The notes under the pieces were generated by a model. That model had not been told where the DNA came from. It saw nothing but the letters and a program-made list of their open reading frames with translations, and did no database searches. Below, piece after piece: positions 52,488 to 61,430 of a DNA stretch of 64,000 nt. The stretch spans positions 1-64,000 of the forward strand of contig NZ_JASBRG010000002.1 of the NCBI RefSeq assembly GCF_029961145.1. Direction: 5' to 3'. The first letter of the stretch is position 1; every line of letters starts with the position of its first letter. The position numbers were made by a program, and so were the translations under genes. Source of the DNA: Pinibacter soli. GTDB lineage: Bacteria; Bacteroidota; Bacteroidia; Chitinophagales; Chitinophagaceae.

Positions 52488-53150
52488 ATGACTCGCAAAG
52501 AACGATATGCCTTCGTACTTGATTATTTTAAGCAACATGCACCCAATGCTGAAACGGAACTGATCTATGATAATCCGTACCAGCTATTGGTGGCTGTTAT
52601 ATTATCGGCACAGTGCACAGATAAAAGGGTGAACATGACGACGCCGGCTATTTTTGAAGAATATCCGGATGTGGAAGCTTTGTCTCACGCCACTTTTGAT
52701 GAATTGTTTCCGCTGATACGAAGTATTTCCTACCCTAACAATAAAACGAAACATCTTATCGGGATGGCAAAAATGGTGGTAGATAAATTTCACGGAGAAA
52801 TTCCTATGACCGTTGAAGAATTGGTGGAATTGCCTGGTGTTGGAAGAAAAACAGCAAATGTGATTACTTCCGTAGTAGACAATCAACCAAACATGGCGGT
52901 GGATACGCATGTTTTTCGCGTGGCGGCAAGAATAGGATTGACGCTTAATGCAACTACGCCTTTGGCCACAGAAAAACAATTACTCGAATTCATTCCAAAG
53001 GAATTGGTGCATATAGCCCACCACTGGCTCATTTTGCATGGAAGATATATTTGCATTGCCCGCACCCCTAAATGTGATGAATGTGGATTGAAACCAGTTT
53101 GTAAGTATTATCAGAAAAATGTGAAGCCCGGGGTGAAGGCGATAGGGTAA
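52488..53150 (+). CDS. nth: Endonuclease III
   Basis: A 220-residue DNA glycosylase/AP lyase removing oxidised pyrimidines. It has the helix-hairpin-helix ELPGVGRKTANVI with catalytic Lys, the Asp in MAVDTHVFRVAARIG, and the C-terminal [4Fe-4S] ligands in CIARTPKCDECGLKPVC (C-x6-C-x2-C-x5-C). N terminus MTRKERYAFVLDYF fits the family. Followed by an ACTGAATA-type inverted repeat shared with the convergent chagasin-like gene. Confidence 0.96.
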   Translation: MTRKERYAFVLDYFKQHAPNAETELIYDNPYQLLVAVILSAQCTDKRVNMTTPAIFEEYPDVEALSHATFDELFPLIRSISYPNNKTKHLIGMAKMVVDKFHGEIPMTVEELVELPGVGRKTANVITSVVDNQPNMAVDTHVFRVAARIGLTLNATTPLATEKQLLEFIPKELVHIAHHWLILHGRYICIARTPKCDECGLKPVCKYYQKNVKPGVKAIG

Positions 53151-53239
53151 TAACTGAATAACCGAGTAACTGAATAACTGAATGCCTTGAATTCGTACAG
53201 GTATTCAATTATTCAACCATTCAGTTACTCAGTTATTCA
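53149..53239. repeat. Inverted word-repeat (ACTGAATA family) between convergent genes
   Basis: GAATAACCGAGTAACTGAAT within 53149-53183 faces ATTCAGTTACTCAGTTATTC within 53203-53239. The right arm runs into the 3' end of the chagasin-like gene. Confidence 0.75.
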
Positions 53240-53532
53240 ACACTTATCTGGTAAATATTCGTCTTCTTCGGTTCCTTGTCCTCCCAATTTCTGCCAAAAT
53301 TAAAAGTAACAGTTGCGCTTCCTTTTGCTATAGCAGTTATGGAAAAAACATCATCGTTTGTTCCGCCGACCGGCCCTTTGCTACCTGCCGTTTCTGCCTT
53401 TGGCATTGAGGAAACTTTTACTACGCCATCCGGCACTGCTTTAAAGCTCCAGCTATAACCCGTTGTGCCGCCTCCGGACAATGTGATCGTTTTAGTATCG
53501 TTCACGTTCATCGATATATTTTCACCAGCCAT
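53233..53532 (-). CDS. Chagasin-like cysteine peptidase inhibitor (I42 family)
   Basis: A 99-residue beta-sandwich protein with the three inhibitory loops of chagasin: GGGTTGYSW at residues 20-28 (NPTTGY-type loop), GGTNDD at 56-61, and RNWED at 81-85, equivalent to RPWE with Asn for Pro. I42 inhibitors block papain-like peptidases. There is no signal peptide. A papain-like peptidase gene lies immediately upstream on the same strand, so this is its probable inhibitor. A terminator between them suggests separate or attenuated expression. ATG at 53532 gives the family-like N terminus. Confidence 0.82.
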   Translation of the reverse strand: MAGENISMNVNDTKTITLSGGGTTGYSWSFKAVPDGVVKVSSMPKAETAGSKGPVGGTNDDVFSITAIAKGSATVTFNFGRNWEDKEPKKTNIYQISVE

Positions 53533-53561
53533 ATGAGTGTATTTTAGACCAGTACAAATAA

Positions 53562-53595
53562 AAAAATCCGGCCAACCTAAATTCACCGGATTTTT
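53562..53595 (-). terminator. Terminator between peptidase and inhibitor genes
   Basis: AAAAATCCGG / CCGGATTTTT perfect 10-bp stem with a 14-nt loop and a T run on the minus strand. Confidence 0.8.
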
Positions 53596-53733
53596 GACTA
53601 TACGTGTACCTACATCAAGGTTTAAATGGTTAAAAAAGGGAAACTTTTCAACATTTAGTAGTACCCTACTTATGTACACTTTACAACTAAGCAATTTGCC
53701 CGGTTGAGCATAGTTACCTTATTTAATAAAATT

Positions 53734-54525
53734 TTATTCCACCATTCTTATTGTCCAAAAGTCATCCGCCTTGTTGGCATCGGTTATATACGCAAATGGC
53801 ATGTAGAAATAGCCTTTTACTGCCCAGCTTGGGCCCCATGAGTTTCTGACGATGAAAACCTGCTTTGTTGCATCATAACCAACGGCCATTACTGCGTGGC
53901 CGCCCAATACACTTTCCGTAGTTTTAGGCATTGGCATCATACCATCTTTTCCTATGTTCATAAAGCTTTGATACACTGTAAAACCAAATACAAACGGATA
54001 GCCTTCAGAAATGCATGATTGCAGCTGGAAAAGGTTTGTGTTTACAAGGCGCTGGTAGCTTGTTATCTGATTTTTAGAGGCGTCTGTATAACATTTGACA
54101 GGTGGCTTTTTGGAGAATTTTGCGCCCGGAGAATTGTCATCATCATAGGTCCATTCTTTCTCAGGACAAACGCCTTGTTTATTCAATGTTTTAATACCAT
54201 CACGGATGAACGCCCCGCTATCGGAGTTTACGGAATTATTGAGCACCCTTTCATTGTAATAAATAAACAAACGAGATGGCATGAAGCCTTTCTTTTTTTG
54301 CTTCATTTGTCCAAATTGAAATGCGCCGCCTAATGCATTGGCAGTGCAACTTCCCAATTGTCCCTGGTCATAAACGGGTGGACATTGGGAGCGCAGATCT
54401 GCTTTTGCAGGCAGCTTCCGGATAATGGTTAACGGTGCGGAGTACAGTACGTCCCTCTGATCTGGTAGATCAGGTAGCCAACCAAAACCATAGGCAGGCT
54501 TAGCGGCAGATTTTTTTGTTGCCAT
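53734..54525 (-). CDS. Papain-like cysteine peptidase (C1A family) without propeptide
   Basis: A 263-residue C1A peptidase. Oxyanion Gln54 and nucleophile Cys60 are in DQGQLGSCTANAL. The catalytic His is in LGGHAVMAVGYD and the Asn in RNSWGPSW. The mature domain begins almost at once (PAKADLRSQCPPVYDQG), so the I29 inhibitory propeptide of eukaryotic cathepsins is missing, and there is no signal peptide. An active peptidase in the cytoplasm would need control; the chagasin-like gene just downstream is the likely source. Substrate unknown. Confidence 0.88.
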   Translation of the reverse strand: MATKKSAAKPAYGFGWLPDLPDQRDVLYSAPLTIIRKLPAKADLRSQCPPVYDQGQLGSCTANALGGAFQFGQMKQKKKGFMPSRLFIYYNERVLNNSVNSDSGAFIRDGIKTLNKQGVCPEKEWTYDDDNSPGAKFSKKPPVKCYTDASKNQITSYQRLVNTNLFQLQSCISEGYPFVFGFTVYQSFMNIGKDGMMPMPKTTESVLGGHAVMAVGYDATKQVFIVRNSWGPSWAVKGYFYMPFAYITDANKADDFWTIRMVE

Positions 54526-54739
54526 GGAATCTCAGTTTAATGGTTTAATAGATTTTGTTTTGATTGAGCAAACATGGGGATAGATTAAAAACAAGTCTAG
54601 GGAGCGGTTGTAATAGAGGGAGATAAATTGTTAGTCGGCTACCTTAGCTAAAAAGATAACCAAATAAATCACAAAAGGTTCGGCAGCAAACAAAGATAAT
54701 ACGAAGGCCCAGGCTTTGTCAATAGCTATCTTCCATTAT

Positions 54740-55252
54740 TTATGCACTTTTTGTTGTTTTATGAAAACTGATGGACATCAGCTGCGACGGCCATTTGCCA
54801 TATATCTCTTCAATTTTTTGATAGCGATAAGCAAAAATTTCACGAAGCGATTTTTGAACCAGTAAAGCATTTGCCCAATTTCCAATAAAACCAAAAGGCA
54901 GTTTGTAATGAACAATATCCGTCATTTCAACGCCGTCTTTTACAGCATTAAAAAAATGCTGGTGGTGCCAGAAACTATATGGTCCATGGCGTTGTTCATC
55001 CACAAAATATTTGTGAAGCTCAACATGTGTAATTTCTGTCATCCAGTATAGCGGAATTTTGAGAACAGGTTTTACAATGTACTCAATAATTTGTCCTGCA
55101 TACAAGCGATCCCCATGATGTTTCGAAATAATTTTAAAGCCAAGGTTTGGTGGCGTAATAACAGGCAGTTTCTCCGGGTCGGAAAAAAAGTTCCACAACG
55201 CTTCCACAGATGCGGGAATAGTTTGAACCGACTTTAAAGAATAGACTGCCAT
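54740..55252 (-). CDS. SRPBCC family protein
   Basis: A 170-residue START/Bet v 1-like (SRPBCC) protein with a hydrophobic ligand cavity: YSLKSVQTIPASVEALWNFF, PEKLPVITPPNLGFKII, WMTEITHVELHKYFVDEQ, GPYSFWHHQHFF and DGVEMTDIVHYKLPFG. Such proteins bind lipids or act as cyclases or aromatases; here nothing points to a specific ligand. Divergent from the helicase-nuclease gene, 97 bp apart. Confidence 0.85.
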   Translation of the reverse strand: MAVYSLKSVQTIPASVEALWNFFSDPEKLPVITPPNLGFKIISKHHGDRLYAGQIIEYIVKPVLKIPLYWMTEITHVELHKYFVDEQRHGPYSFWHHQHFFNAVKDGVEMTDIVHYKLPFGFIGNWANALLVQKSLREIFAYRYQKIEEIYGKWPSQLMSISFHKTTKSA

Positions 55253-55349
55253 TTTAAAAAGATAATAAAGTTAAAACTACAATTTTCGCACCCCGTTAAA
55301 AGAATATGCACATTGATTTTTTTACGTTTTTGAGCGTTAATTTTATAGA

Positions 55350-58300
55350 ATGTCAAGCTTTCGCGAACAACTCGAAATGAAGTTTATTGAGGAATACAAT
55401 AAGCTTAACCAGCAACAGAAATTAGCCGTAGATAATATAGAAGGGCCGGTAATGGTTATTGCCGGACCCGGCACTGGTAAAACCCAGATCTTAAGTGCGA
55501 GAATCGCCAAAATACTGATGGACACAGATGCACGACCAGAAAACATTCTGTGTCTTACCTATACCGATGCGGGCGTTGTTGCCATGCGCAAGCGCCTGCT
55601 CACTTTCATAGGCGCAGATGCATATAAGGTGAATATTTACACATTCCATGCTTTTTGCAATGATGTAATACAGGAAAATCTTTCACTGTTTGAAAAGACT
55701 TCACTCGATCCCATTTCCGATCTGGAGAGGATCGAATTGTTTAAAGATCTTATCGATGCATTTCCGAAGGACCATTTGCTAAAGCGCTATCGTGGCGACG
55801 TGTATTTCGAAATAAAAAATTTGCAGTCGCTCTTCAGCACCATGAAACGCGAAGGCTGGACATATGAATTTATTTCGCAAAAAATAGATGAATACATAAC
55901 TGATCTTCCAACACGTGACGAATACGTTGCTAAACGTGCCACAAAAGAATTTAAGAAGGGAGACGTACGTACAGATAAAATAGCCGAAGAAAAAGAAAAA
56001 ATGGAAAAGCTGCGTGCGGCCGTGGGTGAGTTTGAAAATTTTCAAAAGCTAATGCGCAACCGCAACCGCTATGACTTTGACGACATGATCAATTGGGTGA
56101 TCCGGGCTTTTGAAGAAAACAAAAACCTGCTGCTTAAATACCAGGAGCAATATCAATACATACTCGTAGATGAGTACCAGGATACCAGCGGTACACAAAA
56201 CAAACTTGTTTCGCTACTAATCAACTACTGGGACAAGCCAAACGTTTTTGTAGTGGGTGATGACGACCAGAGTATTTACCGCTTTCAGGGCGCGAACGTA
56301 GAGAACATGCTAACCTTTGCAGACGCATACAAACATGATCTGTTAACGGTTGTGCTGACCAATAATTATCGCTCTACACAGCCGATTCTTGATATTTCCA
56401 AAACACTTATTGGCAATAACAATGAGAGACTGGTGCTGCAGATCGACGGTTTGAGTAAAGAACTTTTATCTGCCAACGCCAGACTTCAGCAATTGCTGCA
56501 TCTGCCCATCATTAGAGAATATGAAACGCAGCGCCAGGAAATGATGGATATAACGCTGCAAGTACAACAGCTGATGGCAGAAGGCGTTGTGCCAGGCAGG
56601 ATCGGCATTATTTATAAAGAAAACAGGTACGGCGAAGAACTTACACAATATCTCAAACTGCGCAATATTCCTGTATACAGTAAGCGTAGTCTGAACGTGT
56701 TTGATATTCCGCTGGCGCAAAAAATAATTCTGTTGTTTCAATATCTCGCAGCAGAGCACGACATTCCCTATGGTGGTGATGAAATGTTATTCGAGATATT
56801 GCATTTCGACTGGTTCAGCATTCCTCCGCTGGAAATCGCAAAGCTTAGCATTGAAGTGTCCGAAAGTCAGTTTGGCAACAACAAAACTTCTTTAAGAAGA
56901 CTGCTAAATGAAAAAGCAACACAGCCGCCAAGAGACCTGTTCACACCTCAGTTACACCAGGGATTAAAAACCGCAAGCCGCGTAATCGAAAAACTAATAG
57001 GCGATGTTCCAAATGTGACCATCCAAACCCTTTTTGAGAATATTATTCGCGAAGCAGGAGTTTTATCATTTATCATGAAAAGTCCTGAAAAGATCTGGCT
57101 CTTCCAGGTGGTGAACGTATTGTTTGATTTTGTAAAGGAAGAAACCAAACGTTATCCTACAATGTCGCTCGCACAATTGGTAAACGTGATTGACCTGATG
57201 AAAAAGGAGAAGATTACCTTGCCATTAACACAGGTAAGCGGCAGTGACAAAGGCGTGAATCTTATGACAGCTCACGGCTCAAAGGGACTTGAGTTTGAAC
57301 ATGTATTTTTTGTAGGTTGTAATGCTACGTTCTGGGAAAGAAAAAGAAGGCCCGGCGGCGGGTTCAGCATGCCGGACACGATGTTCTCTTCCCAACCCAT
57401 ACAAAACGACGAAGAAGAATTGCGACGCCTTTTCTATGTGGCGCTGACCCGTGCTGAACAACATCTTTTTATTTCCTACAGTCGTTTTAAAAATGATGGC
57501 AAGGAACTGGAGCCATCTCAATTTATTGCCGAAATACAAGAGGTGCACGCACTGCCTGTGCAAAAAGTTTTTGTAAGTGATGATGTACTCGCAGAATTCT
57601 CTATACTGCAATTTGGCGAATCCCTGCAACCAGAGATCTCTAAAATGGAGGATGATTTTGTGAGCAACCTGCTCGATAAATTCGTAATGAACGTTACTGC
57701 CCTTAGTAATTATCTCGCATGTCCGTTGCGTTTCTATTTTCAAAACCTTGTTCGTGTGCCTTCAGGTAAATCAGAAGCTACCGAATTTGGTTCATCTGTT
57801 CACCATGCTTTGCAACGATTGTTTGAAAAAATGCAGCTGGATCCGGCTAACAATTTCCCTTCAAAAGAAGAATTCATCAGCGACTTTGAATGGTATATGC
57901 GCAGACATCGTGAAAACTTTACGCCGGAACAGTTTTCACGCAGAATGGAATATGGGCAAACCGTGTTGGCAAATTATTATGAAGCCTACATATATACCTT
58001 CAACAAGATTGTTGCCATCGAACGCAACATTCGAAATGTTACAGTGCAAGGCATTCCACTTAAAGGAAAACTTGACAAGCTCGAATTTGATGGAAAAAAT
58101 GTAAATGTGGTAGATTATAAAACCGGCGATGTTGATAAGGCAAGGACAAAACTGCTGGCACCGAACGACAAAGAACCGAATGGTGGCGACTACTGGCGCC
58201 AGGCGGTTTTCTATAAAATTCTTATTGACAACTACCAGCAGAAACAATGGAACGTTGTCAGCACAGAGTTTGATTTTATTGAGCCAGATAAAAAGAAAGA

Positions 58301-58496
58301 ATATCAGCGCAAAAAAGTGGTTATCCAACCACAGGATATTACCACTGTAACGCACCAGATTGTTACCGTATGGAACAAAATCCAGCAGCGCGATTTTTAT
58401 ACCGGTTGCGGAAAAGAGGAATGCCACTGGTGCAATTTTGTAAAAGATAATCATATGGCCGTGGCACTTCATGAAATTAATGAGGAAGACGCATGA
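55350..58496 (+). CDS. UvrD/Rep-type helicase fused to a PD-(D/E)XK nuclease
   Basis: A 1048-residue single-chain helicase-nuclease. SF1A motor motifs: IAGPGTGKTQILSARIA (Walker A, near residue 37), LVDEYQDTSGTQ, VVGDDDQSIYRFQGA, LTNNYRSTQPI, NLMTAHGSKGLEFEHVF and RRLFYVALTRAEQHLF. The C-terminal 250 residues are a RecB/AddB-like nuclease: LSNYLACPLRFYFQNL, GKLDKLEF with VVDYKTGDVD, and GCGKEECHWCNF. One cysteine before and three after the nuclease core fit the Fe-S cluster of AddB-type nucleases. Probably acts in end resection or repair; no AddB partner is adjacent. Confidence 0.92.
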   Translation: MSSFREQLEMKFIEEYNKLNQQQKLAVDNIEGPVMVIAGPGTGKTQILSARIAKILMDTDARPENILCLTYTDAGVVAMRKRLLTFIGADAYKVNIYTFHAFCNDVIQENLSLFEKTSLDPISDLERIELFKDLIDAFPKDHLLKRYRGDVYFEIKNLQSLFSTMKREGWTYEFISQKIDEYITDLPTRDEYVAKRATKEFKKGDVRTDKIAEEKEKMEKLRAAVGEFENFQKLMRNRNRYDFDDMINWVIRAFEENKNLLLKYQEQYQYILVDEYQDTSGTQNKLVSLLINYWDKPNVFVVGDDDQSIYRFQGANVENMLTFADAYKHDLLTVVLTNNYRSTQPILDISKTLIGNNNERLVLQIDGLSKELLSANARLQQLLHLPIIREYETQRQEMMDITLQVQQLMAEGVVPGRIGIIYKENRYGEELTQYLKLRNIPVYSKRSLNVFDIPLAQKIILLFQYLAAEHDIPYGGDEMLFEILHFDWFSIPPLEIAKLSIEVSESQFGNNKTSLRRLLNEKATQPPRDLFTPQLHQGLKTASRVIEKLIGDVPNVTIQTLFENIIREAGVLSFIMKSPEKIWLFQVVNVLFDFVKEETKRYPTMSLAQLVNVIDLMKKEKITLPLTQVSGSDKGVNLMTAHGSKGLEFEHVFFVGCNATFWERKRRPGGGFSMPDTMFSSQPIQNDEEELRRLFYVALTRAEQHLFISYSRFKNDGKELEPSQFIAEIQEVHALPVQKVFVSDDVLAEFSILQFGESLQPEISKMEDDFVSNLLDKFVMNVTALSNYLACPLRFYFQNLVRVPSGKSEATEFGSSVHHALQRLFEKMQLDPANNFPSKEEFISDFEWYMRRHRENFTPEQFSRRMEYGQTVLANYYEAYIYTFNKIVAIERNIRNVTVQGIPLKGKLDKLEFDGKNVNVVDYKTGDVDKARTKLLAPNDKEPNGGDYWRQAVFYKILIDNYQQKQWNVVSTEFDFIEPDKKKEYQRKKVVIQPQDITTVTHQIVTVWNKIQQRDFYTGCGKEECHWCNFVKDNHMAVALHEINEEDA

Positions 58497-58536
58497 CTTT
58501 GACACACGCCCGCCCGTCTAAAGTCGTTCGGACGGG

Positions 58537-58717
58537 GATGACACGGATTGAACTGATTTACACGGATATTGTGATAGTATGTGGCCGTTAGCGGATTGAT
58601 GCAGTTCTGGATGGCATAACTTATGACCTATTTATAGGCTTGTTACAACATTTAACACTCCTGCTATTCAATTATTGTGTTAAAAGATCCGTGTAAATCA
58701 GTCCAATCCGTGTCATC
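58537..58717. repeat. 31-bp inverted repeat (CCGTGT family)
   Basis: Arms 58537-58567 and 58687-58717 are reverse complements at 30 of 31 positions (left arm begins GATGACACGGATTGAACTGA). They enclose 119 bp with no gene. The most exact inverted word-repeat in the window. Confidence 0.9.
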
Positions 58718-58761
58718 CGTGTGCCAACTATTAGAATTTCGTTATAAGTTTGCGGCTCATT

Positions 58762-60201
58762 ATGCGAACAACTAAATACATAAAATTCCCTATAATAGTA
58801 AGCTTTCTATTAGTTATTATATTCATCTGGCAATTCAGCAGTTGTGCTGTAATTGTAGCGCCCTCGGGAGGCGCGAGAGATTCCTTACCTCCTGTTTTAA
58901 TAAGCGCCGTGCCGAAAGATTCGCTAAAAGGCTTCACCGAAAAAAAGATCGTTTTTGAATTTAGCGAGTACGTGGAAGTAAAAGATGTTCAGAAAAACCT
59001 GATCGTTTCGCCATATCCTAAAACAATGCCCAATGTGGAGTATAAGCTACGCACCGTAACGGTTCGCCTGAAAGACACCTTGCAGCCGAATACAACCTAT
59101 ACACTTGACTTTGGCGATGCGATCCACGATATTAACGAGGGCAATATCCTAAAACATTTCACCTACATCTTTACAACAGGAAATCATTTCGACAAGAGCA
59201 CATTTTCCGGAAGGGTAATCGTTGCCGAAACCGGAAATGTAGATAGTACGCTGACTGTGTTTCTGTACAAAACCCGCGAGGATTCTGCGGTAACAAAACA
59301 ACGCCCGAGCTACGTTACAAGGCTAGACTCAACGGGATACTTCACTTTCCGGAATTTACCGGCAGACACTTTTGCCTTATACGCATGGAAGGATGAAGGC
59401 GCCGCAAGATATTTTGGCAACAAACAAATTTTTGCATTTTCCGACAACTACATTGTAACCTCTGAAGAAAATCCGCCGGCACCAGTTACATTATATGCGT
59501 TTTTTGAACCAGAAGATACCAGCAAAAAATATACGCCGAGCTCGGTACCAAAGGTTCAAACGCAAAAAGAGAAAGACAAGAACAAGGAGGATAAAAGATT
59601 AAAATTCAGTACGTCTTTGGCCAATGGCAAACAGGATATTCTTGATAGTTTGAGAATTACTTTTGAGTCGCAGATTAAGACATATGACACTGCAAAGTTC
59701 CTTTTTACTCGTGGCGATTTCAGCCCGATCAGGGATTATACTTTGAATCTCGACACTAGCAATAAAGATTTCACGCTGCACCACAAATGGATCGCTGATA
59801 CGCCTTATCACATTATTTTAATGAAAAATTTTGCGGAGGACAGCACCGGCAGATACATTACGAAAAACGACACTGTTTCCTTCCGTACAATGAAAAAAGA
59901 GGAATACGGTTCGCTTCGTCTTCGCTTTACCAACCTTGATTTTGCAAAAAAACCTTTGCTGGTTCTTTTGCAAAACGATAAAATAAAATTTTCTACTCCG
60001 CTGGAAACCAACCAGTTCAGAACCAGACTTTTTTTACCGGGAGAGTACGTGATACGCGTTGTGTACGACGAAAACAAGAACGGCAAATGGGACACGGGCT
60101 CCTTCTTTGGCACGAAAAAACAACCGGAAAAAGCCACGACCATTAAGAAAAAGCTGACGGTGAAGGCAAATTGGGATAATGATGTGGATGTGATTCTGTA
60201 A
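58762..60201 (+). CDS. Lipoprotein with bacterial Ig-like (Big_5) domain
   Basis: A 479-residue exported lipoprotein. Hydrophobic signal followed by lipobox FSSCA (Cys near residue 28). Residues about 40-145 form a Big_5-type Ig-like domain (PPVLISAVPKDSLKGFTEKK, IVFEFSEYVEVKDVQKNLIV, LQPNTTYTLDFGDAIHDINE). A second beta-rich region and a C-terminal VIRVVYDENKNGKWDTGSFF segment follow. Common in Bacteroidota; probably anchored to the outer membrane. Function unknown. Located 162 bp upstream of recR. Confidence 0.85.
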   Translation: MRTTKYIKFPIIVSFLLVIIFIWQFSSCAVIVAPSGGARDSLPPVLISAVPKDSLKGFTEKKIVFEFSEYVEVKDVQKNLIVSPYPKTMPNVEYKLRTVTVRLKDTLQPNTTYTLDFGDAIHDINEGNILKHFTYIFTTGNHFDKSTFSGRVIVAETGNVDSTLTVFLYKTREDSAVTKQRPSYVTRLDSTGYFTFRNLPADTFALYAWKDEGAARYFGNKQIFAFSDNYIVTSEENPPAPVTLYAFFEPEDTSKKYTPSSVPKVQTQKEKDKNKEDKRLKFSTSLANGKQDILDSLRITFESQIKTYDTAKFLFTRGDFSPIRDYTLNLDTSNKDFTLHHKWIADTPYHIILMKNFAEDSTGRYITKNDTVSFRTMKKEEYGSLRLRFTNLDFAKKPLLVLLQNDKIKFSTPLETNQFRTRLFLPGEYVIRVVYDENKNGKWDTGSFFGTKKQPEKATTIKKKLTVKANWDNDVDVIL

Positions 60202-60203
60202 TG

Positions 60204-60333
60204 GCTGAATAACCGAATAATTGAATAACTGAGCGCTTGAGTAACTGCATGACCGTTCCACGCGTAACACTCAGTTATTCAGTCATTCAGTTACTCAGTT
60301 ATTTGCCACTCAATAATTCAATTATTCAATAAA
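60204..60333. repeat. Inverted word-repeat (ACTGAATA family) before recR
   Basis: GAATAACCGAATAATTGAAT and AACTGAGCGCTTGAGTAACT within 60207-60246 face CACTCAGTTATTCAGTCATT, CAGTTACTCAGTTATT and AATAATTCAATTATTCAATA within 60268-60332. Confidence 0.75.
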
Positions 60334-60349
60334 TCAGTCCCGCATTTCG

Positions 60350-60357
60350 TACTTTTG
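60350..60357 (+). promoter_or_regulatory. Candidate -7 box (TACTTTTG) of recR
   Basis: Perfect TAnnTTTG match 5 nt before the recR ATG. Confidence 0.5.
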
Positions 60358-60362
60358 CAGCT

Positions 60363-60983
60363 ATGCAGCTCCCCTCTTCTTTATTGGAAAACGCGGTAAA
60401 TGAATTTGCCAAATTACCGGGCATTGGCAAAAAAACAGCTTTGAGGCTGGTGCTTCATCTTTTGAAACAAGACACTGATGCCGTGCAGCATTTTGGAGAT
60501 TCTATAACCAAAATGCGTAAGGAAATTAAATTCTGTCAACGCTGCTGCAACATTGCCGATGCAGATATCTGTTCGATTTGTGCCAATAGCATGCGTAAGC
60601 AGGATATTATTTGTGTGGTAGAAAACATCCGCGATGTAATCGCCATAGAAAGCACACAACAATACAATGGCACTTACCACGTATTGGGTGGTGTTATTTC
60701 TCCGCTGGATGGCATCGGACCGGATCAATTGACCATCGAAACACTTGTAAACCGCATTCAAAAAGAGCACACGCAGGAGGTCGTTTTCGCCCTCAATCCA
60801 AATATCCAGGGCGATACCACGATCTACTATATTCAAAAGAAATTACAGTCATTCCCCGTAAAAGTTACCACGATCGCACGAGGCATCTCCTTCGGCGGTG
60901 AATTGGAATATGCAGATGAAATGACGCTTGCCCGAAGCCTGCAGAACAGATTGCCGGTGGAAAGCTATGTGGCGGGACGATAA
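60363..60983 (+). CDS. recR: Recombination mediator protein RecR
   Basis: A 206-residue RecFOR-pathway protein. It has the N-terminal helix-hairpin-helix (FAKLPGIGKKTALRLVLHLL), the four-cysteine zinc finger (CQRCCNIADADICSICAN), a Toprim domain (IICVVENIRDVIAIE, GVISPLDGIG, EVVFALNPNIQGDTT) and a C-terminal ARGISFGGELEYADEMTLARSL. Length is normal. No recO, recF or dnaX nearby. Confidence 0.97.
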   Translation: MQLPSSLLENAVNEFAKLPGIGKKTALRLVLHLLKQDTDAVQHFGDSITKMRKEIKFCQRCCNIADADICSICANSMRKQDIICVVENIRDVIAIESTQQYNGTYHVLGGVISPLDGIGPDQLTIETLVNRIQKEHTQEVVFALNPNIQGDTTIYYIQKKLQSFPVKVTTIARGISFGGELEYADEMTLARSLQNRLPVESYVAGR

Positions 60984-61430
60984 TTTAGGCGTAAGGCGTA
61001 TTAAGTTTGCTCTCTTTAAGACCTTATACCTCGGGCCACATAGCTTACTCATTGCTTCCTTGCATCTTCAAAAGCTTTTCATTACCTTTGCCCTGCTTTT
61101 GCAGGCAGATTTGTTTATTGTTCGGCCTGCGTAGTGCTTGAAAAACTGAACTAATAAACGATTGAAATAACCGGACTCTTTCTCCATCTATATTTCCCTC
61201 GTTAATTGGTTTAGTATTTCATTTTTGAACGGCGATGTACATTGCCCAATAGCATTCCTATTGCTGAAGTGTGCGACGCAACGGAAGCTCATAGTAGCAA
61301 CGCCGATGACTCACAACAAATGAATATTCTGTTTTGAATTTGAATTATCCGTTGTTATTAAAAAGTAAAGTTTGAAAAACGAAGGACTTGCCGGGGCTTT
61401 TGATTTTTTAATTTAAAATTTTGACTTATT
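60984..61430. other. Intergenic region before metH
   Basis: 447 bp. An imperfect inverted repeat follows the recR stop (TAAGGCGTATTAAG...CTTTAAGACCTTATAC, 60990-61030), possibly a weak terminator. I looked for a SAM or cobalamin riboswitch before metH and recognise neither conserved core. No gene seen. Confidence 0.5.

Noticed and set aside
60984-61430. A possible SAM or cobalamin riboswitch before metH
   Set aside because: I could not find the conserved core of either class. A covariance-model search would be decisive.
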